Of a DNA stretch of 64,000 nucleotides, positions 24,084 to 32,564 are shown in pieces. The DNA comes from DAOSVX01 sp964493665 (GTDB taxonomy: Bacteria; Bacillota_I; Bacilli_A; RF39; UBA660), in assembly GCA_964493665.1 (NCBI GenBank), contig CAZBOZ010000002.1:1-64000 (forward strand), read 5' to 3'. Within the stretch, counting starts at the first letter, position 1. Each line of letters begins with the position of its first letter. Both the position numbers and the translations under genes were made by a program. Below the pieces are notes generated by a model. That model saw only the letters and a program-made list of their open reading frames with translations, did not search any database and had not been told where the DNA came from.

Positions 24084-26114
24084 ATGAAATATTTAGTAAT
24101 AGTAGAATCGCCTAGTAAAATAAAAACTATAAGTAAATACTTGGGCGGTGGATATAAAATAACTTCAAGTAGAGGCCATGTTAGAGATTTAGCAACTACA
24201 GGTAAATATGGTCTTGGAATTGATATCGAAAATGACTTTGAACCTAATTATGTACCAATAAAAGGTAAGAAAAAAGTAATAGCCGAATTAAAAAAAGAAG
24301 CTAAAACTTGTGATATGGTTTTACTTGCTACTGACCCAGATCGTGAAGGGGAAGCTATTAGTTGGCATTTATATGATGCTATGGGATTAAAAGAAGCTGA
24401 CTATGAAAGAGTAGTATTTAATGAAATAACTAAAGATGTCATCTTAGAGTCTTTTAAGCATCCGCGTAAAATAGATATGAATTTAGTAAAAAGTCAAGAA
24501 ACAAGAAGAATATTAGACCGTATTATAGGATTTAGATTAAGTAAATTAATGCAATCTAAAACTAGTGGTAAAAGTGCTGGTAGAGTTCAAAGTGTAGCTT
24601 TAAAACTAGTTGTTGATAGAGAAAGAGAAATAGAAGCTTTTATTGAAGAAGAATATTGGACTATCGAAGCTGATTTTAAAGATTTTAAAGCCACATTAGA
24701 AAAATATCATGGAAAAGAAATAGAAATTAAAGGTGAAAAAGAAGCTGATGATATATTAGCAGTTCTTTCTAAGACTTTTAATATTGAATCTACTACTAAA
24801 AAAGAAAAGAAGAAATCATCACCACTTCCTTTTAAGACTTCAACATTACAGCAACTAGCTTCAAATAAACTAGGATTTAATTCTGGTAAAACAATGAAAA
24901 TAGCTCAAAAGTTATATGAAGGAATTGATTTAGGAGATGAATCAGTAGGTTTAATAACTTATATGAGAACTGATTCAACCAGAATAAGTCCATCATTTAT
25001 TGATGAAACATTTAAATATATAAAAAATAAATATGGTAGTGAATATCTTGGCTATGTTAAAAAAGGTAAAAAAGATGATAATATTCAGGATGCTCATGAA
25101 GGTATTAGAGTTACTAATATAAATCGTGATCCAGAAAGCATCAAAAAATATTTGTCTAATGATGAATATAAGCTTTACAAACTTATTTATAGTAGGAGTT
25201 TAGCTAATTTAATGGCGGACGCTAAAATGGATGCCACAACTATCTTACTTGATAATAATGGGTATACATTTAAAGCTACAGGTAGTGTTTTAAAATTTGA
25301 TGGGTATTTAAAAGTATATAGTGATTATGAAAAAAATGAAGATGTTATATTACCGGATTTTAGTAATTACAAAACCAATGTTTTAATAAGTGAAAGCATT
25401 GATAAGAGTCAACATTTTACTAAACCATTACCAAGATATACTGAAGCAACTCTTATTAAAGAAATGGAAAAACTAGGCATCGGTAGACCAAGTACTTATG
25501 CAAAAACTATGGAAATATTAAGAGAAAGAGACTATGTAAAAGTAATGGATAAAAAGTTTTATCCAACTCTTACTGGCATTGAAATAACTGACAAATTACA
25601 AGAATTCTTTAGTAATATAATTAATGTTAAATATACAGCTAAAATGGAAACAGAATTAGATGAAGTGGCAGAAGCTAAATTCGATTCTAAAGTTATACTA
25701 AAAGAATTCTACAAAGACTTTGAACCATTAGTTCAAAAAGCATTTAATAATATGGAGAAAAAAGAACCAGAGAAAACTGGTGAAGTATGTCCAGAATGTG
25801 GTAGTGATATGGTAAAAAGAAAAGGTAAATATGGAGAATTTGAAGCATGCTCAAATTATCCAGCTTGTAAATATATCAAAAAAGAAGCTAAAAAAGTAAT
25901 AGAAGTAATGCCATGCCCTAAATGTGATGGAACTATAATAGAAAAAAGAACCAGAAAAGGTAAAACATTCTATGGTTGTTCTAATTATCCTAAATGTGAT
26001 TTTGCTTCTTGGGATAAACCAGTAGAAGGTAAATGCCCAGAATGTAATTCTTACTTAGTAGAAAAAAACAACAAAATAAAATGTAGTAGTTGTACTTATG
26101 AAAAACAGGATTAA
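24084..26114 (+). CDS. topA: DNA topoisomerase I
   Basis: TopA relaxes negative supercoils. The 676-residue product has the N-terminal TOPRIM domain (VIVESPSKIKTISKYLG, then ATDPDREGEAISWHL), the catalytic Tyr at about Y293 in LITYMRTDSTRIS, and GIGRPSTYAKTMEIL. The C-terminus has three zinc-ribbon modules: CPECGSDMVKRKGKYGEFEAC region, CPKCDGTIIEKRTRKGKTFYGC region and a last, short CPECNSYLVE / CSSC. Its last residues KQD and the stop codon are encoded by the left arm of a palindromic terminator. It starts 10 bases after the sulfatase gene with GAAAGGA as ribosome site. Confidence 0.97.
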   Translation: MKYLVIVESPSKIKTISKYLGGGYKITSSRGHVRDLATTGKYGLGIDIENDFEPNYVPIKGKKKVIAELKKEAKTCDMVLLATDPDREGEAISWHLYDAMGLKEADYERVVFNEITKDVILESFKHPRKIDMNLVKSQETRRILDRIIGFRLSKLMQSKTSGKSAGRVQSVALKLVVDREREIEAFIEEEYWTIEADFKDFKATLEKYHGKEIEIKGEKEADDILAVLSKTFNIESTTKKEKKKSSPLPFKTSTLQQLASNKLGFNSGKTMKIAQKLYEGIDLGDESVGLITYMRTDSTRISPSFIDETFKYIKNKYGSEYLGYVKKGKKDDNIQDAHEGIRVTNINRDPESIKKYLSNDEYKLYKLIYSRSLANLMADAKMDATTILLDNNGYTFKATGSVLKFDGYLKVYSDYEKNEDVILPDFSNYKTNVLISESIDKSQHFTKPLPRYTEATLIKEMEKLGIGRPSTYAKTMEILRERDYVKVMDKKFYPTLTGIEITDKLQEFFSNIINVKYTAKMETELDEVAEAKFDSKVILKEFYKDFEPLVQKAFNNMEKKEPEKTGEVCPECGSDMVKRKGKYGEFEACSNYPACKYIKKEAKKVIEVMPCPKCDGTIIEKRTRKGKTFYGCSNYPKCDFASWDKPVEGKCPECNSYLVEKNNKIKCSSCTYEKQD

Positions 26115-26130
26115 TTAATCCTGTTTTTTT
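26102..26130 (+). terminator. Terminator of topA (palindrome copy 1)
   Basis: Perfect 26-base palindrome AAAACAGGATTAA / TTAATCCTGTTTT with a T run. The same sequence occurs again at 27006-27035. Confidence 0.85.
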
Positions 26131-26159
26131 ATGATATAATTATTTTGGAGAGTGATTAT

Positions 26160-27002
26160 ATGAAAGTGTTGGTTTTGGGGACGGCTGCTGCTACGGGAAT
26201 ACCATTAGTGTTTTGCAATTGTAAAGTTTGCAAAAACGCGAGGGAAAATAAAAGCAAAGACGTAAGAACTAGATCGTCCATATTAATAAATGATGAGTTT
26301 TTAATTGATTTAAACCCTGATATTTGTACTCAAACCATAACTAATAATGTGGATTTGGGGAAAGTAAAATATTTAGCATTAACCCATTCTCATATAGATC
26401 ACTTTGATGCTGGCCATTTTATTACTAGATGGAGCGAATATGCAACTCAAGATTTGGAGCATTTAAATATTTTTTGTTCAAAAGGGACATCTTTAGATAT
26501 TAATAATCAGATAAAAGAGGTGACATTTGATATATTTTCCGATTTTTGGCAAAAAAACATGAATTATAGTTTAAACATTTTAGCTGATGGAGCCACAAAA
26601 GAACTTGCTGATTATAAAATAACCGCGATAGATTCAAAGCATGATGGCAATGTGGAATCACTTGTGTATATAATATCTTATCAAAACAAACATCTATTTT
26701 ATGGAACAGACTTATTAGAAATAACTGCTGAAGCTTGGGAAATACTAAAAAATTATAAACTTGATATTGTGTTTTTAGATCAGACTTATGGTAAAGGTTT
26801 TAATAATGGTGGCCATCTTGATACTGAACAAGTGGCCAGTATAATAAAAAAAATGACTGAAGAAAATATAATTGATAGCAAAAGCCTTGTATATGCTACT
26901 CATATTTCTCATGAAGGAAATGGTAATCATTCTGAAATGGAAATAACTGCCCAACAAAACAATTATCATATAGCTTATGATGGGTTATTAATAGAAATAT
27001 AA
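26160..27002 (+). CDS. MBL-fold hydrolase, PhnP/PqqB-like
   Basis: The 280-residue product has the metallo-beta-lactamase signature THSHIDHFDAGH (about residues 78-90) with further metal ligands in YGTDLLE, THISHEGNG and a Cys cluster CNCKVCKNA near residue 25, as in PhnP, a phosphodiesterase with a structural zinc. The true substrate is unknown; the family cleaves cyclic phosphodiesters. The ATG at 26160 follows GGAGAGTGAT. The gene uses more G-ending codons (GTG, TTG, ACG, GGG) than its neighbours, and is flanked by two copies of one palindromic terminator, so it may be an acquisition. Confidence 0.85.
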   Translation: MKVLVLGTAAATGIPLVFCNCKVCKNARENKSKDVRTRSSILINDEFLIDLNPDICTQTITNNVDLGKVKYLALTHSHIDHFDAGHFITRWSEYATQDLEHLNIFCSKGTSLDINNQIKEVTFDIFSDFWQKNMNYSLNILADGATKELADYKITAIDSKHDGNVESLVYIISYQNKHLFYGTDLLEITAEAWEILKNYKLDIVFLDQTYGKGFNNGGHLDTEQVASIIKKMTEENIIDSKSLVYATHISHEGNGNHSEMEITAQQNNYHIAYDGLLIEI

Positions 27003-27005
27003 TTT

Positions 27006-27035
27006 AAAAAACAGGATTAATTAATCCTGTTTTTT
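27006..27035. terminator. Bidirectional terminator (palindrome copy 2)
   Basis: Perfect 30-base palindrome AAAAAACAGGATTAA / TTAATCCTGTTTTTT between the convergent MBL and gatD-like genes. It encodes the last residues KQD and the stop codon of the gatD-like gene. Confidence 0.85.
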
Positions 27036-27743
27036 ATTATTTATAAATTCATTGTAAGCCATGTAATCAAAATAATTATGATTTTCTTTATATGATAGTT
27101 TATTTTCTTTTAATATCTTTTTTATTAAATAATCAGTAAAGTAGGGATTTCTTATTAATAATGGTCCTAATAAGTATGTGCCATAAAAGTTATTAAATAA
27201 ATATCCTTCTTTATTACTTCCTTTTTTATAACCAATACCATTTATTACGGTAAATAAATTATTATCTTCATTTATCATAATGTTTTGTCTATTTTGAAAG
27301 CCAATTATTATTTCATTTATTAAGTTTGTTTTAAATATTTGTTCTCCAGTAATACTTTCTTCTGGATCTATTTCTTTTGTATAATAACTAAAGATATCTA
27401 AACATTTTCTTTTATTACCATTTTCTTCTTCAATATATTTACCAAATAAATCTAAAGCACTACCAGTTATAATAAAATATTTATTATTTTTAATAGCATT
27501 ATCAATCTCTTTTTTGTATTTTAAAATATCTTCTAAAACAATTAATTTATTTTCTTTTGAACCAGATCCCATATAATAAACATCATATTTATCAAAATTA
27601 ATCTCGTCACCAATAGTTAAAAGATCAACATTAACTTTTAGCCCTTGACCTTTAAAATGACCTTTTAGAGCAGTTATATTACTATTTTCGCCATTTAGAT
27701 TCATTAAATCATAATATAAATGAGCAATATTAATAGTTTTCAT
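27021..27743 (-). CDS. GatD-like protein lacking glutaminase catalytic residues
   Basis: The 240-residue product aligns along its length with GatD, the class I glutamine amidotransferase partner of MurT that amidates lipid II. Shared features include the N-terminal YYDLMNLNGENSNITALK, YYMGSGSKEN, LDIFSYYTKE and NFYGTYLLGPLLIRNP. However, the nucleophile Cys of the ICGG motif is replaced: the segment reads FIITGSALDLFG, with Thr at residue 93. The catalytic His of YLHGP reads YLLGP, with Leu at 192. The Arg-containing GFENHGGR loop is also changed (GFQNRQNIM). So it should not hydrolyse glutamine by the usual mechanism. It follows the murT-like gene after one base with GGAGAATAAT as ribosome site, so both still act together. 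The loss could mean ammonia use, a scaffold role, or another substrate. Confidence 0.8.
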   Translation of the reverse strand: MKTINIAHLYYDLMNLNGENSNITALKGHFKGQGLKVNVDLLTIGDEINFDKYDVYYMGSGSKENKLIVLEDILKYKKEIDNAIKNNKYFIITGSALDLFGKYIEEENGNKRKCLDIFSYYTKEIDPEESITGEQIFKTNLINEIIIGFQNRQNIMINEDNNLFTVINGIGYKKGSNKEGYLFNNFYGTYLLGPLLIRNPYFTDYLIKKILKENKLSYKENHNYFDYMAYNEFINNKKQD

Positions 27744-27744
27744 A

Positions 27745-29070
27745 TTATTCTCCTAACATACTTTTTATTTTAGCTGTCATATCAAAACAAACCATTGTAT
27801 ATATATCACCTTTAGTAGTTTTTAAAGCTTTCTTTAAATCATTTACATCATCTAAAATAATCATTTTATCTTTAGGAATATTTGCATAAGCAAGTCTAGT
27901 TGCTACATCATATCTAAATCTTCCTATAACAATTATTTTATCAATATTAGGATTATTTATTTTTTCAAATTCTACATCATATAACCAGGATAAATCGTTA
28001 TGTTTATATCTTCTAGAAACATTGTCAAATCCTAAGATAATAGTTTTTTTACCATCTAACTGGTTAATATATTCTAAAGATTGATAATAAGATAAGGCAT
28101 TTTCATTTTTGCTTTCTAACATTGTTAAATTTCTATCATCAATTTTATATATATGACCCCTTTTAGATTTAATAGGATCAATATTAAATGACTCATTAAT
28201 AATTTCATCACTTATACCAATGGTTTTAAGTAAAGCATAAGCTCCAGTAGTAGCATAAGCTGCATATAGCATATCTTTATTTAATTTTATGGTTTGATTA
28301 TTTATTTTAATTGTCTTTTTAGTTAAATCTAAATTAGCACCTTCATAATCAACTTTTCCTCTTTTAAAATCATTACTAGGACACTTATAACTACCTATAT
28401 GGCCATAATGATAATAATCATATATTAATTTTTTATGACATAATGGGCAATAAGCATTATCAATTGAATTAATAGTAGGTTTTAAATAAGAATATTTAGT
28501 TTTAGTTATTCCATAAGTAGTTATTTTATCTTTATATGTAGTAGTAATTTTATTTACCATAGGATCATCAGCATTAATTATTAAGTGAGTCTTTTCTTTA
28601 ATAGCATTAAATATTTTATTATAAATAAATTCAGGAGTTTTATTTCTAGCTGGTTGATCTCTAGTAATATTAGTAACTACTAGATGAGTCAGAGTAGGTT
28701 TTGTGAAAGCTAAATGGATATGACTTTCATCTAATTCTATTAATAAAACATCTTTTTTAGGTTTTTTCTTAAATAAACTAACACTATTTAATATCAAAGT
28801 AGTAATAGCATATATACCATTAGATCCACTTTTATTACAAGCAACAGAATAACCAGCTTTTAATAGGGTATGTTCTATTAACTCAATAGTACTTCCTTTA
28901 CCGCTTGATCCAGTAACTCCAATTACATATTTTGGATAACTTACTTTAGTAAGAATTTTAGGATCAGCATCATATGCTAGTTTGCCCGGAAATACACTGG
29001 CTTTTCTCCCTAGGATTTTACCAGCCATACTAACAGTTTTAGTTATAAATATTAAAAAAGTCGTTTTCAT
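27745..29070 (-). CDS. murT: MurT-like Mur ligase
   Basis: The 441-residue product has a Mur ligase central domain and the C-terminal domain of MurT. The P-loop reads GVTGSSGKGST, departing from the usual GTNGKTT but keeping Gly-Lys. LLIELDESHI, VVTNITRDQPAR and the C-terminal NDLSWLYDVEFE and RFRYDVATRLAYA are MurT marks; the Asp of SWLYD is kept. The inserted zinc ribbon reads CPLCHKK then YKCPSNDFKRG, so its fourth Cys is replaced by Asn. MurT with GatD amidates the D-Glu of lipid II stem peptide. Here both partners have diverged at key sites, so the reaction may differ. It is transcribed leftward, divergent from rpsB, with GGTGATAAG before the ATG and TATAAT on the minus strand at 29086-29091. 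Confidence 0.82.
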   Translation of the reverse strand: MKTTFLIFITKTVSMAGKILGRKASVFPGKLAYDADPKILTKVSYPKYVIGVTGSSGKGSTIELIEHTLLKAGYSVACNKSGSNGIYAITTLILNSVSLFKKKPKKDVLLIELDESHIHLAFTKPTLTHLVVTNITRDQPARNKTPEFIYNKIFNAIKEKTHLIINADDPMVNKITTTYKDKITTYGITKTKYSYLKPTINSIDNAYCPLCHKKLIYDYYHYGHIGSYKCPSNDFKRGKVDYEGANLDLTKKTIKINNQTIKLNKDMLYAAYATTGAYALLKTIGISDEIINESFNIDPIKSKRGHIYKIDDRNLTMLESKNENALSYYQSLEYINQLDGKKTIILGFDNVSRRYKHNDLSWLYDVEFEKINNPNIDKIIVIGRFRYDVATRLAYANIPKDKMIILDDVNDLKKALKTTKGDIYTMVCFDMTAKIKSMLGE

Positions 29071-29123
29071 CTTATCACCAAGTTAATTATATCAAAAATA
29101 AATTCTTTTTAAATAAAAAAAGC

Positions 29124-29152
29124 TTGATAGAATGGCTTTTTTTTGATACTAT
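29124..29152 (+). promoter_or_regulatory. Promoter of rpsB-tsf
   Basis: TTGATA (29124-29129), 17-base spacer, TACTAT (29147-29152). The -35 box lies in the loop of an AAAAAAAGC / GCTTTTTTT inverted repeat. Confidence 0.6.
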
Positions 29153-29155
29153 AGG

Positions 29156-29260
29156 TTTGGTTTATAAAACCAAATACACACGAATGTTGATTTAATTGAC
29201 TAGTGTCTTAATATAAGATGTTAATTAAAGAAGATACGTTCGGCGGCTTAAAACGAAAGG
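29156..29260 (+). promoter_or_regulatory. Structured 5' leader of rpsB
   Basis: Right after the promoter comes a perfect 8-bp hairpin TTTGGTTT-ATA-AAACCAAA (29156-29174). A long hairpin follows: outer stem TTTAATTGAC / GTTAATTAAA (29191-29200 with 29220-29229) enclosing TCTTA-ATA-TAAGA (29206-29218). Then comes a GC-richer block CGTTCGGCGGC and the GAAAGGG ribosome site. This looks like an autoregulatory leader of ribosomal protein S2, but I cannot match it to a named family. Confidence 0.45.
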
Positions 29261-29271
29261 GATGATTTAAG

Positions 29272-30258
29272 ATGGCTGTAGTTTCTATGAGTTTTTTACT
29301 AGAAGCTGGTGTTCATTTTGGGCATCAAACAAAAAGATGGAACCCAAAAATGAAAGACTATATTTTCACGGCAAGGGATGATATTTATATTATTGACTTG
29401 CAAAAAACTTCAGAGCTAATTGAAGAAGCTTATGAAGAATTAAAAACAATTGCGACAAATAATGGTACGCTTTTGTTTGTAGGAACCAAAAAACAAGCTG
29501 GTGAGGCAGTAAAGGAAGAGGCTTTAAGAAGTCAAAGTTATTACGTAACTGAAAGATGGTTAGGTGGTACTTTAACTAATTTTAGAACTATTAGAAGAAG
29601 AGTCAAAAGGCTAGAAGAAATTGAAACAATGGAAAAAGAAGGTATATTCGAAATGCTTCCTAAAAAAGAAGTAGTAAAATTAAGAAAAGAATATGCTAAA
29701 TTAGATAGAGTTTTAAGTGGTATTAGAGAAATGTATAAATTACCACAAGCTTTAATAATTGTAGATCCTAAAAAGGAAATTAGTGCTATTAAAGAAGCTA
29801 GAAAATTAAATATACCAGTAATTGGGATTGTTGATACTAATGGTGATCCAGATGATGTTGATTTTGTAATACCTGGTAATGATGATGCTGTCCGTTCTAT
29901 AAAATTAATTTTAGGAGTTTTATCTAACGCTATATGTGAAGTTAAGAACTTAGAAGTAATTGATTATGTAACAGAAGTAGAAAAAACTAAAAAACCAGAA
30001 AAAGTTGATTTAGATAAAGCTTTAGAAGGCCAAGAAATACCTGTTAAGGATTATGTAAGACCAGAAAAAGAAGCAAAACCTAAAAAAGAAGAATTAACTG
30101 AAAAATTAGAAAAAGAATTAGTTAAAAAAGAAATTAAAATAGATTATGAAACTATGACTTTAACAGCTTTAAAAGCATTAGCTAAAGAAGCTGGATTAAA
30201 AGGTTATAGCACTTTGAAAAAAGAAGAATTAATTCAATTAATTAAGAATAATAAATAG
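29272..30258 (+). CDS. rpsB: 30S ribosomal protein S2 with C-terminal Rho_N-like extension
   Basis: The first 235 residues are a normal S2: MSFLLEAGVHFGHQTKRWNP, FVGTKKQAGEAVKEEA, RWLGGTLTNFRTI, ALIIVDPKKEISAIKEA and IPVIGIVDTNGDPDDVDFVI. The total of 328 residues exceeds the usual 230-260. The extra part is a charged linker (about 235-290) and a final helical module TMTLTALKALAKEAGLKGYS then KKEELIQLI, matching the Rho_N/SAP-like nucleic-acid-binding fold. tsf follows after 11 bases, the conserved order. Transcription starts from a promoter 120 bases upstream with a folded leader. Confidence 0.95.
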   Translation: MAVVSMSFLLEAGVHFGHQTKRWNPKMKDYIFTARDDIYIIDLQKTSELIEEAYEELKTIATNNGTLLFVGTKKQAGEAVKEEALRSQSYYVTERWLGGTLTNFRTIRRRVKRLEEIETMEKEGIFEMLPKKEVVKLRKEYAKLDRVLSGIREMYKLPQALIIVDPKKEISAIKEARKLNIPVIGIVDTNGDPDDVDFVIPGNDDAVRSIKLILGVLSNAICEVKNLEVIDYVTEVEKTKKPEKVDLDKALEGQEIPVKDYVRPEKEAKPKKEELTEKLEKELVKKEIKIDYETMTLTALKALAKEAGLKGYSTLKKEELIQLIKNNK

Positions 30259-30269
30259 AAGGGATAATT

Positions 30270-31145
30270 ATGATAAGTGCAAATTTAGTAAAAGAGCTTA
30301 GAGAAAAATCTGGAGCTGGAATGATGGATTGCAAAGCAGCTTTAGAGGAAACTAAAGGCGATATTGAAAAAGCTTTAGATTATCTAAGAGAAAAAGGGAT
30401 TGCAAAAGCCACTAAGAAAGCAAGTAGAATTGCTTCTGAAGGATTAGCAAATATCTATGTAGATGGTAACAAAGCAGTTATATTAGAAGTTAATTCAGAA
30501 ACTGACTTTGTAAGTCAAAATGATGAATTCAAGAGTATGATAGATGAAATTGGTAAAGCTTTATTAACAAGTGATGCCAAAACAATGGAAGAAGCTAACG
30601 CAGTAAAAGCTGGAGACCAAACTATTGGCGAACTTATAATAGATAAAATAACTAAGATTGGTGAAAAGTTATCATTTAGAAGATTTGAAATAGTAACTAA
30701 AAGTGATGAAGAAGTCTTTGGACCTTATCTTCACTTAGGTGGTAGAATTGCTACATTAATAGTATTAAAAGGAGCTAATGAAGGTGTTGCTAAAGATGTA
30801 GCAATGCAAGCAGCAGCTATGAAACCAACTTATTTGTTTTCTAAAGATGTTCCACAAGATGAAATAGCTAGAGAAAAAGAAGTATTAAAAGAACAAGCTG
30901 TTAATGAAGGTAAACCTGCTGATATAGCTGAAAAGATGGTAGAGGGTAGAATTAAAAAATACTACCAAGAAGTTTGTTTAGCAGATCAAGCATTTATTAA
31001 AGATAACAGTATTGATATAAAAACATATGTAACTAACAATGGTGGAGAATTAGTAAGTATGATTCGTTATGAAGTAGGAGAAGGATTAGAAAAAAGAAGT
31101 GAAAACTTTGCTGAAGAAGTAATGAATCAAATCAATAAAGGATAA
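30270..31145 (+). CDS. tsf: Elongation factor Ts
   Basis: EF-Ts recharges EF-Tu with GTP. The 291-residue product has the N-terminal UBA-like domain VKELREKSGAGMMDCKAAL and the core signatures GGRIATLIVLKGAN and VNSETDFVSQNDEF, the latter contacting the EF-Tu nucleotide site. MKPTYLFSKDVP and VRYEVGEGLEKR-type C-terminal segments follow. Length is normal. The site AGAAGGGATAATT precedes the ATG. It is in the rpsB transcript, with a tiny membrane protein gene 10 bases downstream. Confidence 0.97.
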   Translation: MISANLVKELREKSGAGMMDCKAALEETKGDIEKALDYLREKGIAKATKKASRIASEGLANIYVDGNKAVILEVNSETDFVSQNDEFKSMIDEIGKALLTSDAKTMEEANAVKAGDQTIGELIIDKITKIGEKLSFRRFEIVTKSDEEVFGPYLHLGGRIATLIVLKGANEGVAKDVAMQAAAMKPTYLFSKDVPQDEIAREKEVLKEQAVNEGKPADIAEKMVEGRIKKYYQEVCLADQAFIKDNSIDIKTYVTNNGGELVSMIRYEVGEGLEKRSENFAEEVMNQINKG

Positions 31146-31155
31146 GGAGCTATTA

Positions 31156-31284
31156 ATGAAAGAAAAACTAAAAAAGAAATTTGTTATCAAAGATAAAAAA
31201 AGATTTATCATTGGACTTATTAAAATTATTTTAGGAATTCTATTAGCAGCAGCATTTATATTTATTGGATTAGCAAATTCTTAA
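31156..31284 (+). CDS. Small single-pass membrane protein, unknown
   Basis: This gene encodes 42 residues: a strongly basic N-terminus (MKEKLKKKFVIKDKKRF) followed by one hydrophobic helix IIGLIKIILGILLAAAFIFI and a short end. The AAGGAG site, 6 bases before the ATG, is strong. It sits 10 bases after tsf and is closed by a terminator, so it is the last gene of the rpsB-tsf message. By the positive-inside rule the basic end should be in the cytoplasm. I do not recognise a family; the function is unknown. Confidence 0.7.
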   Translation: MKEKLKKKFVIKDKKRFIIGLIKIILGILLAAAFIFIGLANS

Positions 31285-31290
31285 AAAAGA

Positions 31291-31314
31291 AAAAGTGTTT
31301 TAGACACTTTTTTT
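31291..31314 (+). terminator. Terminator of the rpsB-tsf unit
   Basis: Stem AAAAGTGT / ACACTTTT, loop TTTAG, seven T residues. Confidence 0.85.
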
Positions 31315-31358
31315 ATTTATTAAATTAATATATAATAGAAAAAAGGAAGGTGGGTATT

Positions 31359-32564
31359 ATGGATAAAAAAATATCAAATGCTTTAAAGAAAGAAAGGGCA
31401 AGACAAAGAAACACAATAATGCTAATAGCTAGTGAAAATTATGTATCAAAAGATGTTTTACGCTTATTAGGATCAGAATTCACTAATAAATATGCTGAAG
31501 GATATCCAGGCCACAGATATTATGCTGGATGTCAAAATGTTGATATAGTAGAAAATTTAGCCATAGAATATTTATGCCAATTATTTAACTGCCAATATGC
31601 TAATGTTCAACCACATAGCGGTAGCAGTGCTAATATGGCGGCTACAAGAGCTTTAATTAATCATGGTGATAAAATTTTGAGCATGAAGTTATCTGATGGT
31701 GGTCATTTAACCCACGGTCATAAAATAAATTATAGTGGTAAAGACTATGAAATAGTAAATTATGCTGTTAATGAAGATGGTTTTATTAATTACGAAGAAT
31801 TAGAAAAAATTGCTAAAAAAGAAAAACCAAGCCTAATAATAGCTGGAGCTAGTGCTTATTCAAGAATTATAGATTTTAAAAGATTTGGCGAAATAGCTAA
31901 AAAAGTAGGAGCTTATTTAATGGTCGATATAGCTCATATAGCAGGCCTTGTAGCAACTAACTTGCATCCATCACCATTCCCTTATGCGGATGTAGTTACA
32001 TCTACTACTCATAAGACATTAAGAGGTCCAAGAGGTGGTTTAATCTTAACTAACAATGAAGAATTAATTACTAAAATTAATAAAGTAGTATTTCCAGGTA
32101 TTCAAGGTGGACCTCTAATGAATACTATCGCGGCCAAAGCCCAGTGCTTTTACGAAGCTTTACAGCCGGATTTTTATGATTATCAGTTACAAATATTAAA
32201 AAATGCCAAAGCTTTAAGTGAAGAATTAGCAAGATTAGGGTTTAGAATAATAACGGGAGGAACTGATAATCATTTAATGCTAGTTGATGTAAAAACATCT
32301 TGTGGTTTAACTGGGCAAGAAGCTGAGGATATATTAACTTCTGTTAATATTATTTGTAACAAAAATGCTATCCCTTTTGATGAAGAACCACCATCAAGAG
32401 CGAGTGGAATTAGGCTAGGGACACCAGCCATGACTACCATGGGGTTTAAAGAAGAAGAATTTAAAGAAGTAGCTTATCTAATATCAGATGCGTTATATCA
32501 AAGAGCAACTAAAAAAGAAATTAAGGAAGAAGTAAATAAAATATTAAAAAAGACATTAAAATAA
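31359..32564 (+). CDS. glyA: Serine hydroxymethyltransferase
   Basis: GlyA converts serine and tetrahydrofolate to glycine and methylene-THF, feeding one-carbon metabolism. The 401-residue product shows MLIASENYVSKDVL, TNKYAEGYPGHRYYAGC, VQPHSGSSANMAATRAL, the PLP lysine at about K219 in TSTTHKTLRGPRGG, and IRLGTPAMTTMGF near the end. It is slightly shorter than the common 410-420. The ATG at 31359 lies 8 bases after AAGGAAGG, while the GTG at 31350 overlaps it. The 3' end overlaps the convergent YigZ-like gene by 9 bases within a shared terminator. Confidence 0.97.
   Translation: MDKKISNALKKERARQRNTIMLIASENYVSKDVLRLLGSEFTNKYAEGYPGHRYYAGCQNVDIVENLAIEYLCQLFNCQYANVQPHSGSSANMAATRALINHGDKILSMKLSDGGHLTHGHKINYSGKDYEIVNYAVNEDGFINYEELEKIAKKEKPSLIIAGASAYSRIIDFKRFGEIAKKVGAYLMVDIAHIAGLVATNLHPSPFPYADVVTSTTHKTLRGPRGGLILTNNEELITKINKVVFPGIQGGPLMNTIAAKAQCFYEALQPDFYDYQLQILKNAKALSEELARLGFRIITGGTDNHLMLVDVKTSCGLTGQEAEDILTSVNIICNKNAIPFDEEPPSRASGIRLGTPAMTTMGFKEEEFKEVAYLISDALYQRATKKEIKEEVNKILKKTLK

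Noticed and set aside
29220..29271. T-box or known amino-acid riboswitch before rpsB
   Set aside because: No T-box AGGGTGGNACCGCG motif or other recognised riboswitch core is present, and rpsB is not a usual target.
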